Shown here piece after piece: positions 8,431-17,187 of a stretch of DNA of 40,076 nucleotides. The position numbers and the translations under genes are program-made. This DNA is from Prevotella disiens JCM 6334 = ATCC 29426 (GTDB lineage: Bacteria > Bacteroidota > Bacteroidia > Bacteroidales > Bacteroidaceae): contig NZ_BAIS01000024.1 of assembly GCF_000613345.1 (NCBI RefSeq), forward strand, positions 1 through 40,076, read 5' to 3'. The notes beneath the pieces are model-generated. The model saw only the letters and a program-made list of their open reading frames with translations. It was not told where the DNA came from and made no database searches. Numbering within the stretch: position 1 is the stretch's first letter; each line of letters starts with the position of its first letter.

Positions 8431-11400
8431 TTAATACAATTTGATTGTCTTAACACCTTCAACCTTCAAAATATAAATTTGACCACGTTGAGCTGGTACA
8501 AATGTGCTGTTACCGTTTGCAACACCCGCTGCAACCTTCATGCCTGAAACAGTGTAAAGTGCATAACGCTGACCATTGTTCATACCTTCAACCATGAAAC
8601 CATCGTTTTGAGCAGTAACAACGATATTTGCAGCTTCTGTTTCAACAGTGCTAATACCAGTAGCATCATTCATAATTTGCTTAAATACATTCCAACCTTT
8701 GGCATTCTTGTAAGCCTCAGTTGCAGTTGCATCTACATGGAGACGTGCTTCATCTAAGAATTGTATCTTTGTAAACATCTCTTCGTTAATTGTTGGAGGT
8801 GTTACACTATAAACAAATACATCTGTCAAAGCACGACAATTATAGAAAGCATTCTTGCCAATCGTACAACCATTAGGAATAGAGATGGATTGCATACCTG
8901 CATTTCGCTCAAATGCACTTGCACCAATCTTCTTCAGCGAAGGAATGTCTTGCAACATAACCATAGCACCATTGTTGAAGAAAGCAAAATCACCAATTGT
9001 TTCAAGTTTAGGAGTTACTCCATCTTCCCATTTAAAGGCTGATATGAAATAGTTTTGAGCCATACCATAGGCTTCAATTTCAGTCAAAGTAGATGGGAAA
9101 GTTACTTCTTTCAAATTAATATTATAAGCCATTGCATAACGACCAATCTTCTCTACACCTTCTTGAATCTTAATTTTTTCATCACCCTTTGGTATTGTAG
9201 GATAGTAGTAGATTGTTTTGCCGTCCTTTGAGTATAAAATTCCGTTTTCAGCCTTAAATGTAGCATTACCATTTTCAACAGTTACACCACCGTCCAAATA
9301 CATTGCTGTAAGGAAAGCACCAGGTTGTACGCTTGTAACATTTGCCTTAATTTCATAAGATGCAGCCTCTCTTCCCACAGGATAAGCTACCAAACGTGTT
9401 TTGTCCTTAGAGTAAACAACACCAGCAACCTCTGTGAAATATGGGTTCAATGGGTCTACTGTAATCTTATTCAGCTTGAAGCAAAACAAGAAAGGCAATT
9501 CACCAATATATTTAACGTCCTTAGTGATATGGAAAGAAGTCAAATCAGAAGAACCACTCAATGCTTGTGCATCAATATATTCTACACCAGCAGGAGTAAC
9601 AGCATCGCCTGTTGCATTCCATTTTGTCAAGTGACCATTCACAATGGTAGGTTCATGGTTTACAGTACTGCCACCACCTTCATTAATCGTACAAATAAGA
9701 TAAACTTCAACATTGCTATTCAAACTTGGAATTGTATAAGTTAAACCTGTTTCATTAGGCACTACTTTATCACCTAACATCCAGTTATCAACCTTGCGAC
9801 CTTCGCCTGGAATAGCAGTAAAGACAACCTTTGCACCTTTTTTTACTGATGCACCATTTGTAATAGCAACACCATCGGCAGTTGCAGTTACTTTATCTTG
9901 TGGATTCAACGAAGCAAAATGAACCGTATTATAACCTACATTCTGACTAAAATCTACAGAAATATCTAAAATATCGTATGAGGTACATTCGTAAGTCAAT
10001 TGATTATCATGTCCTTCGATAGGCACTCTCATCATATGCACCTGACCATCATCACCCATAACGTCCTTTTCTTCAAACCACTGAGTTACATGATAACCTG
10101 GATTAGGAATAGCTGTGAACACAAGTGGACTATTGAAAGGAACGACCTTTGCGCTTTCAACCTTATCGCCACCCTTAATTCTACATTCCAAAGTACCACC
10201 AGCTGGGTTCAAAGAACGGAAGAAAATAGTGTGTCCTTTTGGTTGTTCTACGAAAGTAACCTTGATAGTAAGGTCTTCAGTTACATTTTTATTAATGTAA
10301 AGTTGGGCATTAAAGCCTGTAGTAGAAGTAGAAATCTTTGCAGTTTCTACTTGATTATTCACCTCCCACTTATCAATGATGTAGCCTGCACGCGGAATAG
10401 CCTGAATAGTTATCATATTTCCGTCAGGAATTTGACCATTATTAAGAACATCAATGCCACCTGTCGTCCATGCTTTCAACTCTCCAAACTCATTATTTGT
10501 ACCATTTGAAGAGAAATTAATGGTGTGTGTTTGAGCTGCATCAGGTGTTACAGGACCAACAATGATTTGGCAATGCTTGAAAACTTGTTGTAAACGAGCC
10601 TGAACATTAGCATCTGCAACGAATATTTTAGTAGATGCTTTGTCTGCAAAAGGAGGATTTGAATAAGCAAAAGACTTGAAATCTACACTTTTATGAATAT
10701 CTACAATACTAAGAGAACCAACTCCATTCCAAGTCATATACCCTGTATCTTCTACTTCTTTAAGGTTTGGTACTAACAATTCTGACAAACTTGAGCAGCT
10801 ATTAAACGCATCATTACCAACTGTAATAACACCAGGAAGACTAATTTTCGTCAATGTTTTGTTGCCATACATAGCAGCTTCGCCAATGCGAGTACATTCA
10901 CTTTCAGTCAATTCAATGCTTTTTGCAGCACCAGCAAGATAAACAAGCGTCTTATTAGCGTCGATAATAGCATTATTTTTAACCGTAAAAACAGTAGAAG
11001 TACCTGTCATTGTAAGGCTTTCCATAGCTGAACAACTCTTGAAAGAATTGCCTAAAACAGAAGTCAAACCACTACCTAACTCCACTGTCTTTATACCATG
11101 ACAGTTCGCAAACGCATCTTTGCCAATTTTTTGAATAGCAGGAAGAGACAAAGAAGCAAGGCTTGAGCAACCGTCAAATGCCCCTTCACCAATTGTTTCA
11201 AGTTTTGTTGCAGTGATAGAGGTAAGACTTGAACAACCTTTCAACGCATTCTTTCCAATTTTTTTAACGTTTTTGAAATCAATGCTTGTGATTTTGGTAT
11301 TCACAATTTCTTCGCTTGAACTGCTACCCCAGCCGTCATCGCCACCCCAGCCGTCATCTGATGTGCTCGCTGGCGTATAAAAACAATTTTCAGCAATGGC

Positions 11401-11550
11401 AACAACATTGTCAGGGATAACAATATCTCCTGAGGCATCGCTCCATTTTGTCATGATACCATCTGCGGTAATTGTATAACTACCACTTTGAGCATTCGCA
11501 AAACTGCAAATTTGCAGTAAAGCAAATAATAATAGATAAACTTTTCTCAT
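8431..11550 (-). CDS. BspA-like leucine-rich-repeat surface protein
   Basis: The 1039-aa secreted protein has a signal peptide (about 1-20, ending FANAQ). Residues about 30-330 carry BspA-type LRR_5 repeats with recurring IGxxAFxxCSSL(T/A)S units. Residues about 345-640 hold several beta-rich modules (FRSLNPAGGTLE, GYHVTQWFE, PGEGRKVDNW) resembling InlB B-repeat / Listeria-Bacteroides modules, with the shared Gly-Tyr/Arg-x-V/I-x-x-W motif. A second LRR_5 block lies at about 650-960. The last 70 or so residues (LYTVSGMKVA... to LKVEGVKTIKLY) look like a type IX secretion sorting domain. BspA proteins of oral Bacteroidales bind matrix proteins and host receptors; that role here is inferred by family. 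Own promoter and terminator, so monocistronic. Confidence 0.9.
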   Translation of the reverse strand: MRKVYLLLFALLQICSFANAQSGSYTITADGIMTKWSDASGDIVIPDNVVAIAENCFYTPASTSDDGWGGDDGWGSSSSEEIVNTKITSIDFKNVKKIGKNALKGCSSLTSITATKLETIGEGAFDGCSSLASLSLPAIQKIGKDAFANCHGIKTVELGSGLTSVLGNSFKSCSAMESLTMTGTSTVFTVKNNAIIDANKTLVYLAGAAKSIELTESECTRIGEAAMYGNKTLTKISLPGVITVGNDAFNSCSSLSELLVPNLKEVEDTGYMTWNGVGSLSIVDIHKSVDFKSFAYSNPPFADKASTKIFVADANVQARLQQVFKHCQIIVGPVTPDAAQTHTINFSSNGTNNEFGELKAWTTGGIDVLNNGQIPDGNMITIQAIPRAGYIIDKWEVNNQVETAKISTSTTGFNAQLYINKNVTEDLTIKVTFVEQPKGHTIFFRSLNPAGGTLECRIKGGDKVESAKVVPFNSPLVFTAIPNPGYHVTQWFEEKDVMGDDGQVHMMRVPIEGHDNQLTYECTSYDILDISVDFSQNVGYNTVHFASLNPQDKVTATADGVAITNGASVKKGAKVVFTAIPGEGRKVDNWMLGDKVVPNETGLTYTIPSLNSNVEVYLICTINEGGGSTVNHEPTIVNGHLTKWNATGDAVTPAGVEYIDAQALSGSSDLTSFHITKDVKYIGELPFLFCFKLNKITVDPLNPYFTEVAGVVYSKDKTRLVAYPVGREAASYEIKANVTSVQPGAFLTAMYLDGGVTVENGNATFKAENGILYSKDGKTIYYYPTIPKGDEKIKIQEGVEKIGRYAMAYNINLKEVTFPSTLTEIEAYGMAQNYFISAFKWEDGVTPKLETIGDFAFFNNGAMVMLQDIPSLKKIGASAFERNAGMQSISIPNGCTIGKNAFYNCRALTDVFVYSVTPPTINEEMFTKIQFLDEARLHVDATATEAYKNAKGWNVFKQIMNDATGISTVETEAANIVVTAQNDGFMVEGMNNGQRYALYTVSGMKVAAGVANGNSTFVPAQRGQIYILKVEGVKTIKLY

Positions 11551-11975
11551 GTTTGATTATTTAAAAAAATATTCTGTATTGTTAAATCGCTCTGTTTAAG
11601 AGTCTAATAGAAAGCAAAGCGTCATTTGTTCGAAATATATCTCAGCATAATATCGTTTAGTAATAGTCATCATCAAAAGTATTTAGACGTAATATCTATA
11701 CTCTATGAAAAAACGACACAAATATAAATCTTTATTATAAAAAAACAAAACAAATCGGAAAGAATTATTTTAAATCCTAACAAATCATCATATTAACTGC
11801 ATTGTTATTCTGTTTTTTAGCTTAAATATCTTTTTCTCCTTATTATATAGCGCTTATATTGTGCTTTAAAAAAGAATCTTATAAAACTATGGATAGTTTA
11901 TAAAAAAATGATACATTTGATGTCACAAAACGAATTGTTGCTCGTATAGGAAGTAAATTATCAAAATAAAACGCT
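11551..11975. other. Divergent AT-rich intergenic region
   Basis: The 425-nt gap holds the BspA-gene promoter at 11719-11749 and a TACATTTG (11912-11919) that could be the -7 element of the plus-strand GIN lipoprotein gene, without a clear -33 partner. Nothing coding or repeated is seen otherwise. Confidence 0.5.
11719..11749 (-). promoter_or_regulatory. Promoter of the BspA-like gene
   Basis: On the minus strand TATATTTG (11719-11726) matches the -7 consensus TAnnTTTG, and TTTG (11746-11749) lies 19 nt upstream as the -33 element. The predicted leader is about 160 nt. Confidence 0.6.
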
Positions 11976-12569
11976 TTTGAAACGATTATTTTTTGCTGTG
12001 CCATACTCTTGGGAGTCATGAACAGTTGTGCAACAAAACCAAAGGAGAAATGTAAGGCTATCACCATTACTTCATCATCAACCCTTATTACCCAAGATTT
12101 CAAAATTAAGGGCTTCAATGGTTTACAAATTGATATTTCTGGCAAAGTAGAATACACGCAAGGCAACCATTATAGTGTAAGCATTACTGCGCCAAGTGCG
12201 GTATTCGATGCTATGGAAGTGAGCAATAAAAATGGTATTTTGCATATTAAAGAAAAGTCAGGCATAAGAATTCAGAACATCAAAGATTCTAAAAAAGCAA
12301 CCATTAGAATTACTTCGCCTCAATTAGACATCATAAATTTGTGTGGTGTCAATAGTTTTCACGCAACCAGCATGAAGGGAACAGATACAAAATTTACGCT
12401 TTCAGGGGTAGTAAACATCAAGATTGACAAAATAAAAGCCTCCAAATTCACACTCATAAACTCGGGTGTAAGCAGAGGAAGTGTCAATATTGATGCCACA
12501 AATGAAGAAATACATCATAACACTGGCAATTTGTTTACTTGCTATCCTCCCTATCAAAGCGCAAAATAG
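11976..12569 (+). CDS. GIN-domain (DUF2807-like) lipoprotein, probably C-terminally truncated
   Basis: From a TTG at 11976 the frame encodes 197 aa starting MKTIIFCCAILLGVMNSC, a lipoprotein signal ending at a lipobox Cys (residue 18). An N-terminus at 12009 would cut this signal in half, so 11976 is preferred although TTG is an uncommon start here. The body has GIN-domain features: an FKIKGFNGLQIDISGKVEYTQG-type opening (first part at about 45-65), then repeated beta units with the NLCGVNSF and LSGVVNIK turns. The family usually continues for several more units, but this frame ends in a non-conserved tail (about 173-197) that overlaps the start of the next gene by 68 nt. Function of GIN lipoproteins is unknown. 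Possibly a decaying gene. Confidence 0.68.
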   Translation, partial: FETIIFCCAILLGVMNSCATKPKEKCKAITITSSSTLITQDFKIKGFNGLQIDISGKVEYTQGNHYSVSITAPSAVFDAMEVSNKNGILHIKEKSGIRIQNIKDSKKATIRITSPQLDIINLCGVNSFHATSMKGTDTKFTLSGVVNIKIDKIKASKFTLINSGVSRGSVNIDATNEEIHHNTGNLFTCYPPYQSAK

Positions 12570-12888
12570 CATTGATAACCTCGTTGAACGCTATTCCTCA
12601 ACGGGTGGTTCATCGTTTACCACTGCCGTAAAGCGCAATCCTCGAACACGAAAAGTAGAGAAAGTTGTAAAGACTTTGGAGGTGGAATATGGGCAATGCA
12701 ACACGTTTTATAGGGCATTTAAGCAAGAAGCACACACGGGAAGTTGGACAGATAAAGCTTCCAACAATGAATTTACGACCCTACTCGTATTGAATAAGCC
12801 TCAACAAGTGCGCATCTATATGCTCAAACGCTACAATCGCAACTACGATGGCAAGGCAAAAGTTACCATCATCGTGCAACAAAAATAG
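12502..12888 (+). CDS. Small secreted protein, possibly DUF5024 family
   Basis: The 128-aa protein has a clear signal peptide (MKKYIITLAICLLAILPIKA) and a short mature region with SIDNLVERYSSTGGSSFTT, then RNPRTRKVEKVVKTLE, a pattern I associate with small Prevotella/Bacteroides periplasmic proteins of DUF5024 type. This assignment is from memory and not certain. The ATG at 12502 is preferred to an in-frame GTG at 12481 because it starts exactly at the signal peptide. Its first 68 nt overlap the 3' end of the GIN lipoprotein gene in another frame. No function is known. Confidence 0.72.
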   Translation: MKKYIITLAICLLAILPIKAQNSIDNLVERYSSTGGSSFTTAVKRNPRTRKVEKVVKTLEVEYGQCNTFYRAFKQEAHTGSWTDKASNNEFTTLLVLNKPQQVRIYMLKRYNRNYDGKAKVTIIVQQK

Positions 12889-12931
12889 TAAAAACATCAT
12901 TAGTCGCCAATTTCCAGTTGGCACTAATTTT

Positions 12932-12992
12932 CAAAACAGCCTGTTTTGCACTTCAAAACAGCCTATTTTGGACTTCAAAACAGCCTGTTTTG
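12932..12992. repeat. Array 2 of 17-nt palindromes at 22-nt period
   Basis: Three units (12932-12948, 12954-12970, 12976-12992) read CAAAACAGCCTRTTTTG with R = G, A, G. They are separated by 5-nt spacers CACTT and GACTT. Units 1 and 3 are identical and palindromic apart from the central C (8-bp arms). The period is exactly 22 nt, as in the arrays near 8.1 kb and 22.9 kb. Confidence 0.85.
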
Positions 12993-13154
12993 GAAATCAA
13001 AGAGATGCTTGACAGAAAAAGCTCCAAACTTTAGCTACTCCAAAGCCTCAACAAGTCTACTGAAAGAATCGATAAAAGGATAACGCATTAATATGTTTAT
13101 ATTATTCAAATTTCGTGTTTTATTTATATATTTCTTTCAAAACCATTATATTTA

Positions 13155-13186
13155 TTTGCCATTTTAGTCTATTTTTTGTACTTTTG
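13155..13186 (+). promoter_or_regulatory. Promoter of the 739-aa secreted protein gene
   Basis: TTTG (13155-13158) and TACTTTTG (13179-13186) are spaced by 20 nt and match the Bacteroidota -33/-7 consensus. The leader is about 60 nt. Confidence 0.65.
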
Positions 13187-13253
13187 AAGTTTCTATAACA
13201 TAGGGGAAATTCACAGAGAAAATCCCCCATAAAACAACAAAAACAATCAAACT

Positions 13254-15473
13254 ATGAACAAAACTAAAACCTATTTCTTGTCAGGACTTGTCCTGACGTC
13301 ATTGGCATTACCGATTCATGCCACAACCAATCATAAACTTTTAAAAGTAGCGCAACAACCTGTTGCTCAAAAACTTACTGCGGGAAAGATTGGCACGGTT
13401 GATGTAAAACTAATCGACAACACATCATCGGTAACTTTGCAATGGAACTCGGTGGCAACAACCGATGTACCAGCAAGCAACATCAAGTATCGCATCTTTA
13501 ATTATAATTTCTCAACAACAGACTTTGAGCTATTGAAAGAAGTAGATGGTACGGTTACGGAGTATATCGTTAATGATGCCAGAATTGCAGCCGACAAACA
13601 ACAAACGTTGGCATGGATAGTAACACCCGTTGTCGATGGTGTGGAAAAACAAGATAACATGGGGTTTGTATATTATATAGGTGGAAAACCATACGCAACG
13701 CCTTTCCACAGAAGTTTTGCCAACTACAACGATACCGATTTTGACGGATATTATATTTCTTCAGACCCTCTTAACGGCAGTGATGTTTGGAATTTGCACA
13801 AAACTTTCACCTACGATAACGACAATGGTTCGTTGCGTTATATGACTGCTTTCTATGGTGAAGCAGTCTGTAACTTAGGTAAAATTTCAGTACAAGGCAA
13901 GCATTCGCCAGTATTGGTATTCAATTACAATGGAAAAGGCGGTATGCCTGCATCTGTAAAGGCTGTTTTGGAACATGAAAACGGCATAGAAAAGGAAGTT
14001 TGGACATTGGATTTCACACAAGCAACCACGCTAACAACCGACAAATGGGGGCAAGCAGTGGTGAAAATCCCTGCAAGTTTCACGAATGAGAAGTACTTTA
14101 AATTGAAGTTTATCGCCAAAGCTGACGATGATATTTCATTGAATCCTATCTTCATTGATAATATCAACGTGATAGACCCATTGGAAATTGATGCTGCTAT
14201 CGCCATGACAAACCCTGAAAAAGTACAAAAGGGTGGAAAAGTAGCCATGAACGTGGAAGTTAAAAACAATGGTGCTAACGCCATGAAAGGCGCAAAATTG
14301 AAAGTAACTGCTAACGGAAAAATTGTTTACGAACAAGCTATTGAGGGCGAAGTGGGCGTAATGAGCAGTATCAATATCCCTGTTTCGTTCGATGCTGATG
14401 TACTTCCTACAACCGAGAACATCAACGTTATTGCCGAAATTATTATGGAAGGCGACAAGGATATGACCAATAACAAGGTGGAAAAAACTATCGGTTACAA
14501 TGCAGCAACCCTTGATGCGCCAACAAATTTGAAGGCAGAAGGTGGCAAAAACGCCCCTGTTAATCTGACATGGACAGCTCCAAAGATGCAAACCGTAGAT
14601 ACTTTCGATGACTTTGAGTCATACGATGCATGGGCAACCACGATGGGTAATTGGACAACAGAGAACGTTGATGGCGGCACTTTCGGCGATATTGACGAAG
14701 TAAGCTATCCACATCAAGGCGAAAAGTTGGCATTTATGAACTGGCAACCCAAGGGATTGTTAGACAATTTTGCGAAGGTTTTCCCTCATTCGGGTAAGCG
14801 TGCAGCCGTTTCTATCTACCATAGAAAGGGTTCAGAATTACCAAATGCAGACATGTGGCTCATCAGTCCAAGACTCTCAGGTAAGGCGCAAGAAATTAGT
14901 TTCTTTGCTAACGACATGAAAAACTCGGCAGATAAGGGCGTAGAAGTCTTTGATATTCTTTATACAACAGAGGATTCTCCAAAAGATTTGGCGAAGTTTA
15001 CACAAGTGGGAAACACTTATTCATTGGATAAATTTGAGTGGACGGAGATTAAATCACAGTTGCCTGAGAATGCAAAATACTTTGCAATTCACAGAAAAAC
15101 CGATTGGACAAACGCTTATGTGCTTACCCTTGACGACGTGAAATATCAAGCTGGCGTAAGTGCAAAGACTTATAATGTTTATCGTAACGGCGAGTTGATT
15201 GGTACAACCGATAAGCCTAATTTCACTGACGACAAGGCAAAAGCCGACGGAGAGCATACTTATAGTGTCATTGCCGTTTACGATAATGGTGCGCAATCAG
15301 ACCCTGTTAGCACAAAGGTGGCTACTGGCATTGAAGAGATAGTAAGCAAAGCTGACACAACATTCAATGTTTACACCATCAGCGGTACACTTGTTAAGCG
15401 CAGCACAACCTCGCTTTCGGGTTTAGCAAAGGGCATTTACATTGTTAATGGCAAGAAAGTTGTTGTAAAATAA
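13254..15473 (+). CDS. Secreted multi-domain protein with choice-of-anchor J / cleaved-adhesin-like modules and T9SS-type tail
   Basis: The 739-aa protein has a signal peptide (about 1-23). Modules in order: a fibronectin-III-like segment (about 45-150, VTLQWNSV); a first jelly-roll module (about 160-312) ending PIFIDNINVID; a CARDB-like segment (about 315-415) with VEVKNNGANAMKGAKL and MTNNKVEKTIGY; a choice-of-anchor J / cleaved-adhesin-like module (about 440-650) with FDDFESYDAW, WLISPRLSG and TLDDVKYQAG; a last Fn3 piece; and a C-terminal domain (about 697-739: FNVYTISGTLVKR...GIYIVNGKKVVVK) typical of type IX secretion cargo. The modules resemble adhesin domains of gingipains but no protease domain is present. 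Surface adhesion is inferred. Own promoter and downstream terminator. Confidence 0.85.
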   Translation: MNKTKTYFLSGLVLTSLALPIHATTNHKLLKVAQQPVAQKLTAGKIGTVDVKLIDNTSSVTLQWNSVATTDVPASNIKYRIFNYNFSTTDFELLKEVDGTVTEYIVNDARIAADKQQTLAWIVTPVVDGVEKQDNMGFVYYIGGKPYATPFHRSFANYNDTDFDGYYISSDPLNGSDVWNLHKTFTYDNDNGSLRYMTAFYGEAVCNLGKISVQGKHSPVLVFNYNGKGGMPASVKAVLEHENGIEKEVWTLDFTQATTLTTDKWGQAVVKIPASFTNEKYFKLKFIAKADDDISLNPIFIDNINVIDPLEIDAAIAMTNPEKVQKGGKVAMNVEVKNNGANAMKGAKLKVTANGKIVYEQAIEGEVGVMSSINIPVSFDADVLPTTENINVIAEIIMEGDKDMTNNKVEKTIGYNAATLDAPTNLKAEGGKNAPVNLTWTAPKMQTVDTFDDFESYDAWATTMGNWTTENVDGGTFGDIDEVSYPHQGEKLAFMNWQPKGLLDNFAKVFPHSGKRAAVSIYHRKGSELPNADMWLISPRLSGKAQEISFFANDMKNSADKGVEVFDILYTTEDSPKDLAKFTQVGNTYSLDKFEWTEIKSQLPENAKYFAIHRKTDWTNAYVLTLDDVKYQAGVSAKTYNVYRNGELIGTTDKPNFTDDKAKADGEHTYSVIAVYDNGAQSDPVSTKVATGIEEIVSKADTTFNVYTISGTLVKRSTTSLSGLAKGIYIVNGKKVVVK

Positions 15474-15574
15474 GACTGTTTGAATCTGTTTTTTAAACGC
15501 TGCAAGGACGTGATACGAATGGTTTAGTTCGCAAATATTACGTTCTTACCCGATTAAAAACTCACTAAATGGAA

Positions 15575-15618
15575 ATAAAAAAATGCGTTCCTCAACATAG
15601 AAGAACGCATTTCTTTGT
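15575..15618. terminator. Bidirectional terminator between the 739-aa protein and M28 peptidase genes
   Basis: The stem AAATGCGTTC (15581-15590) pairs with GAACGCATTT (15603-15612), with A-rich and T-rich flanks on either side. It lies in the convergent gap and can serve both strands. Confidence 0.8.
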
Positions 15619-15631
15619 TTTATCTTCGGCT

Positions 15632-16654
15632 TTACAAGGTGTAAAGCATTTGTATAAGCGTTTGCCCAACGGCTTGTAAAGAGGTGCGGTCGATATGTTC
15701 CATGGTGTCATTGACGGTATGCCATGTTGGACCGAACGTACTTTGCGCACAATCGGGGTAATAAGGAATGATGTCAATCGTTGGTATGTTCGCATTTTTA
15801 TTTAGCGAATAGTGGTCATCGGTAACCATTCCACCTTGCGAATCAGGGAAGTAATTGCCAAAACCTGCCGACTTTGCAGCTGCCCAAACACGGTCTACAA
15901 CATCGGAAGCAAACTGCATTGAAACGCCCTCCTTATAGAATTGAGCACCTTCGCCACCTACCATATCAAGCAAAACACCAAATTCGGGACGAACAGCAAG
16001 CGGCAAATTCTGTGAGAAATAGTTTGAACCCAATGCCCAACTATCGCCCGATAGAGCTTGATGTTCGGTATCCCATTCAGGAACGCCCCAATCTTCGGCA
16101 TCGAAACAAACAAAGTCTACCCCCACATTGAGCGTACTATCAGCTTGCAACAAGCGTGCCAATTCAATCATTACCGCCACTCCAGAAGCGCCATCGTTGG
16201 CTGCCATGACTGGTTTTTGATGGTTAGTTGAGTCGGGATCGTTATCTGCCCAAGGGCGACTGTCCCAGTGTGCCGAGATTAAAATGCGACGTTGTGCATC
16301 AGGATTGGTGCTTGCAATGATGTTAGTCGATTTCAATATCGTCCCATCGTAAGCCTTTAAGTCAGCTTTTTGAGTTTGTACCTCGCACCCATATTGCTTA
16401 AACTTTTGGATAATCCATTGTTCACACTTATCGTGAGCCGCAGAATTCATCGTGCGAGGACCAAAATCGCATTGCGCTGCGGTATAAGCATAAGCCGAAT
16501 CTGGATTGAATTTTGGTCCAACAGGCTTTTCAATAGCCGCAGAATCAGTAGCTGCCGTGTCGCTATTGGCAGACTTTCCTTTACAACCAAAGGCGCAAGC
16601 AGCCAATAAAACAACTGCCACACCACTCATATAATACATCATTTTTCTTTTCAT
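15632..16654 (-). CDS. M28-family zinc peptidase / glutaminyl cyclase-like lipoprotein
   Basis: The 340-aa protein has a lipoprotein signal (VAVVLLAACAFGC; lipid-anchored Cys either 20 or 24). The M28 catalytic domain (about 75-340) shows the metal ligands in order: SAHWDSRPWAD (His, Asp neighbourhood), AANDGASGVA (bridging Asp), CFDAEDWG (Glu), DMVGG, and TDDHYSLN (His). The SRPWAD and DAEDWG forms are those of glutaminyl-peptide cyclotransferase-like M28 proteins, so it may cyclise N-terminal Gln of secreted proteins, a modification common after Bacteroidota signal-peptide cleavage, instead of acting as an aminopeptidase. Sequence alone does not decide. Own promoter; convergent with the 739-aa gene. 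Confidence 0.9.
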   Translation of the reverse strand: MKRKMMYYMSGVAVVLLAACAFGCKGKSANSDTAATDSAAIEKPVGPKFNPDSAYAYTAAQCDFGPRTMNSAAHDKCEQWIIQKFKQYGCEVQTQKADLKAYDGTILKSTNIIASTNPDAQRRILISAHWDSRPWADNDPDSTNHQKPVMAANDGASGVAVMIELARLLQADSTLNVGVDFVCFDAEDWGVPEWDTEHQALSGDSWALGSNYFSQNLPLAVRPEFGVLLDMVGGEGAQFYKEGVSMQFASDVVDRVWAAAKSAGFGNYFPDSQGGMVTDDHYSLNKNANIPTIDIIPYYPDCAQSTFGPTWHTVNDTMEHIDRTSLQAVGQTLIQMLYTL

Positions 16655-16769
16655 CGCTTTTCTTTTCGTTCGTTACAAAACTCTTTTTACACCTTTATTA
16701 GTAGTTTAAACGCTGTGTCCCTGTGGGGAAACTGCCGTAAATCTTACACATTAATATTCCCAATACTGT

Positions 16770-16804
16770 GGTATCGTTCCATTTGTCCTATTGGAAACGA
16801 TGCC
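16770..16804 (-). other. Hairpin at the predicted 5' end of the M28 peptidase mRNA
   Basis: GGTATCGTTCCA (16770-16781) pairs with TGGAAACGATGCC (16792-16804) with one bulged base. It begins about 5 nt downstream of the likely transcription start for the minus-strand peptidase gene. It could be a stabilising leader or an operator; the sequence does not tell which. Confidence 0.4.
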
Positions 16805-16815
16805 AACATAGTTTG

Positions 16816-16844
16816 CAAAGTTACTATTTTGATTTGAATAACAA
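16816..16844 (-). promoter_or_regulatory. Probable promoter of the M28 peptidase gene
   Basis: Minus-strand TAACTTTG (16816-16823) fits TAnnTTTG, with TTG (16842-16844) 18 nt upstream as a weak -33. The leader would be about 155 nt. Confidence 0.45.
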
Positions 16845-16974
16845 GTGTACTTGATGAAAAAATCACCATTTTCCCCATAGATACAACGGCTTTATAGGCA
16901 GAACCACTTGTCAGATACAGATAATAGCAATAACAACGAAAACGATATTAGATAGAAAAAAAAGGATTAAAAAC

Positions 16975-17004
16975 TTTGGAAATAAGAAGTTTGTTGTACC
17001 TTTG
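16975..17004 (+). promoter_or_regulatory. Promoter of the AspT-type transporter gene
   Basis: TTTG (16975-16978) and TACCTTTG (16997-17004) are spaced by 18 nt and match the Bacteroidota consensus. The predicted leader to the ATG at 17188 is about 175 nt. Confidence 0.6.
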
Positions 17005-17187
17005 CACCGAATTACCAATTAGCCATTTACTACTTGTTGTGAACATCGCAGCAAACGTGGCAAATATTCCATAGCATAAACAGAATGCACCGCATCAACA
17101 AATATCAAACTGCTTTCTTGTGGTCTACCAACTACGATGTTAGCGAGAAAAAAGTTGGTGCAAAGCATCAAAAAATATTGACTTCAC

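Larger units (their letters stand above)
12889..13253. other. Intergenic region with repeat array and promoter
   Basis: The 365-nt gap holds the palindromic repeat array (12932-12992) shortly after the small secreted protein gene, and the promoter of the 739-aa protein gene (13155-13186). Nothing else is recognised between 13000 and 13150. Confidence 0.6.
16655..17187. other. Divergent intergenic region between M28 peptidase and AspT-type transporter
   Basis: The 533-nt gap carries a minus-strand promoter (16816-16844), a hairpin at the predicted start of the M28 transcript (16770-16804), and a plus-strand promoter (16975-17004). A 64-codon open frame at 17085-17279 overlaps the transporter start; it resembles nothing I know and is treated as chance. 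Confidence 0.5.

Noticed and set aside
10000..10509. 169-codon plus-strand frame opposite the BspA-like gene
   Set aside because: Shadow of the LRR/beta-repeat coding sequence; Cys- and Ser-rich without recognisable features.
12932..12992. Possible mini-CRISPR array
   Set aside because: Repeats are palindromic 17-mers and spacers only 5 nt; no cas gene is in the window.
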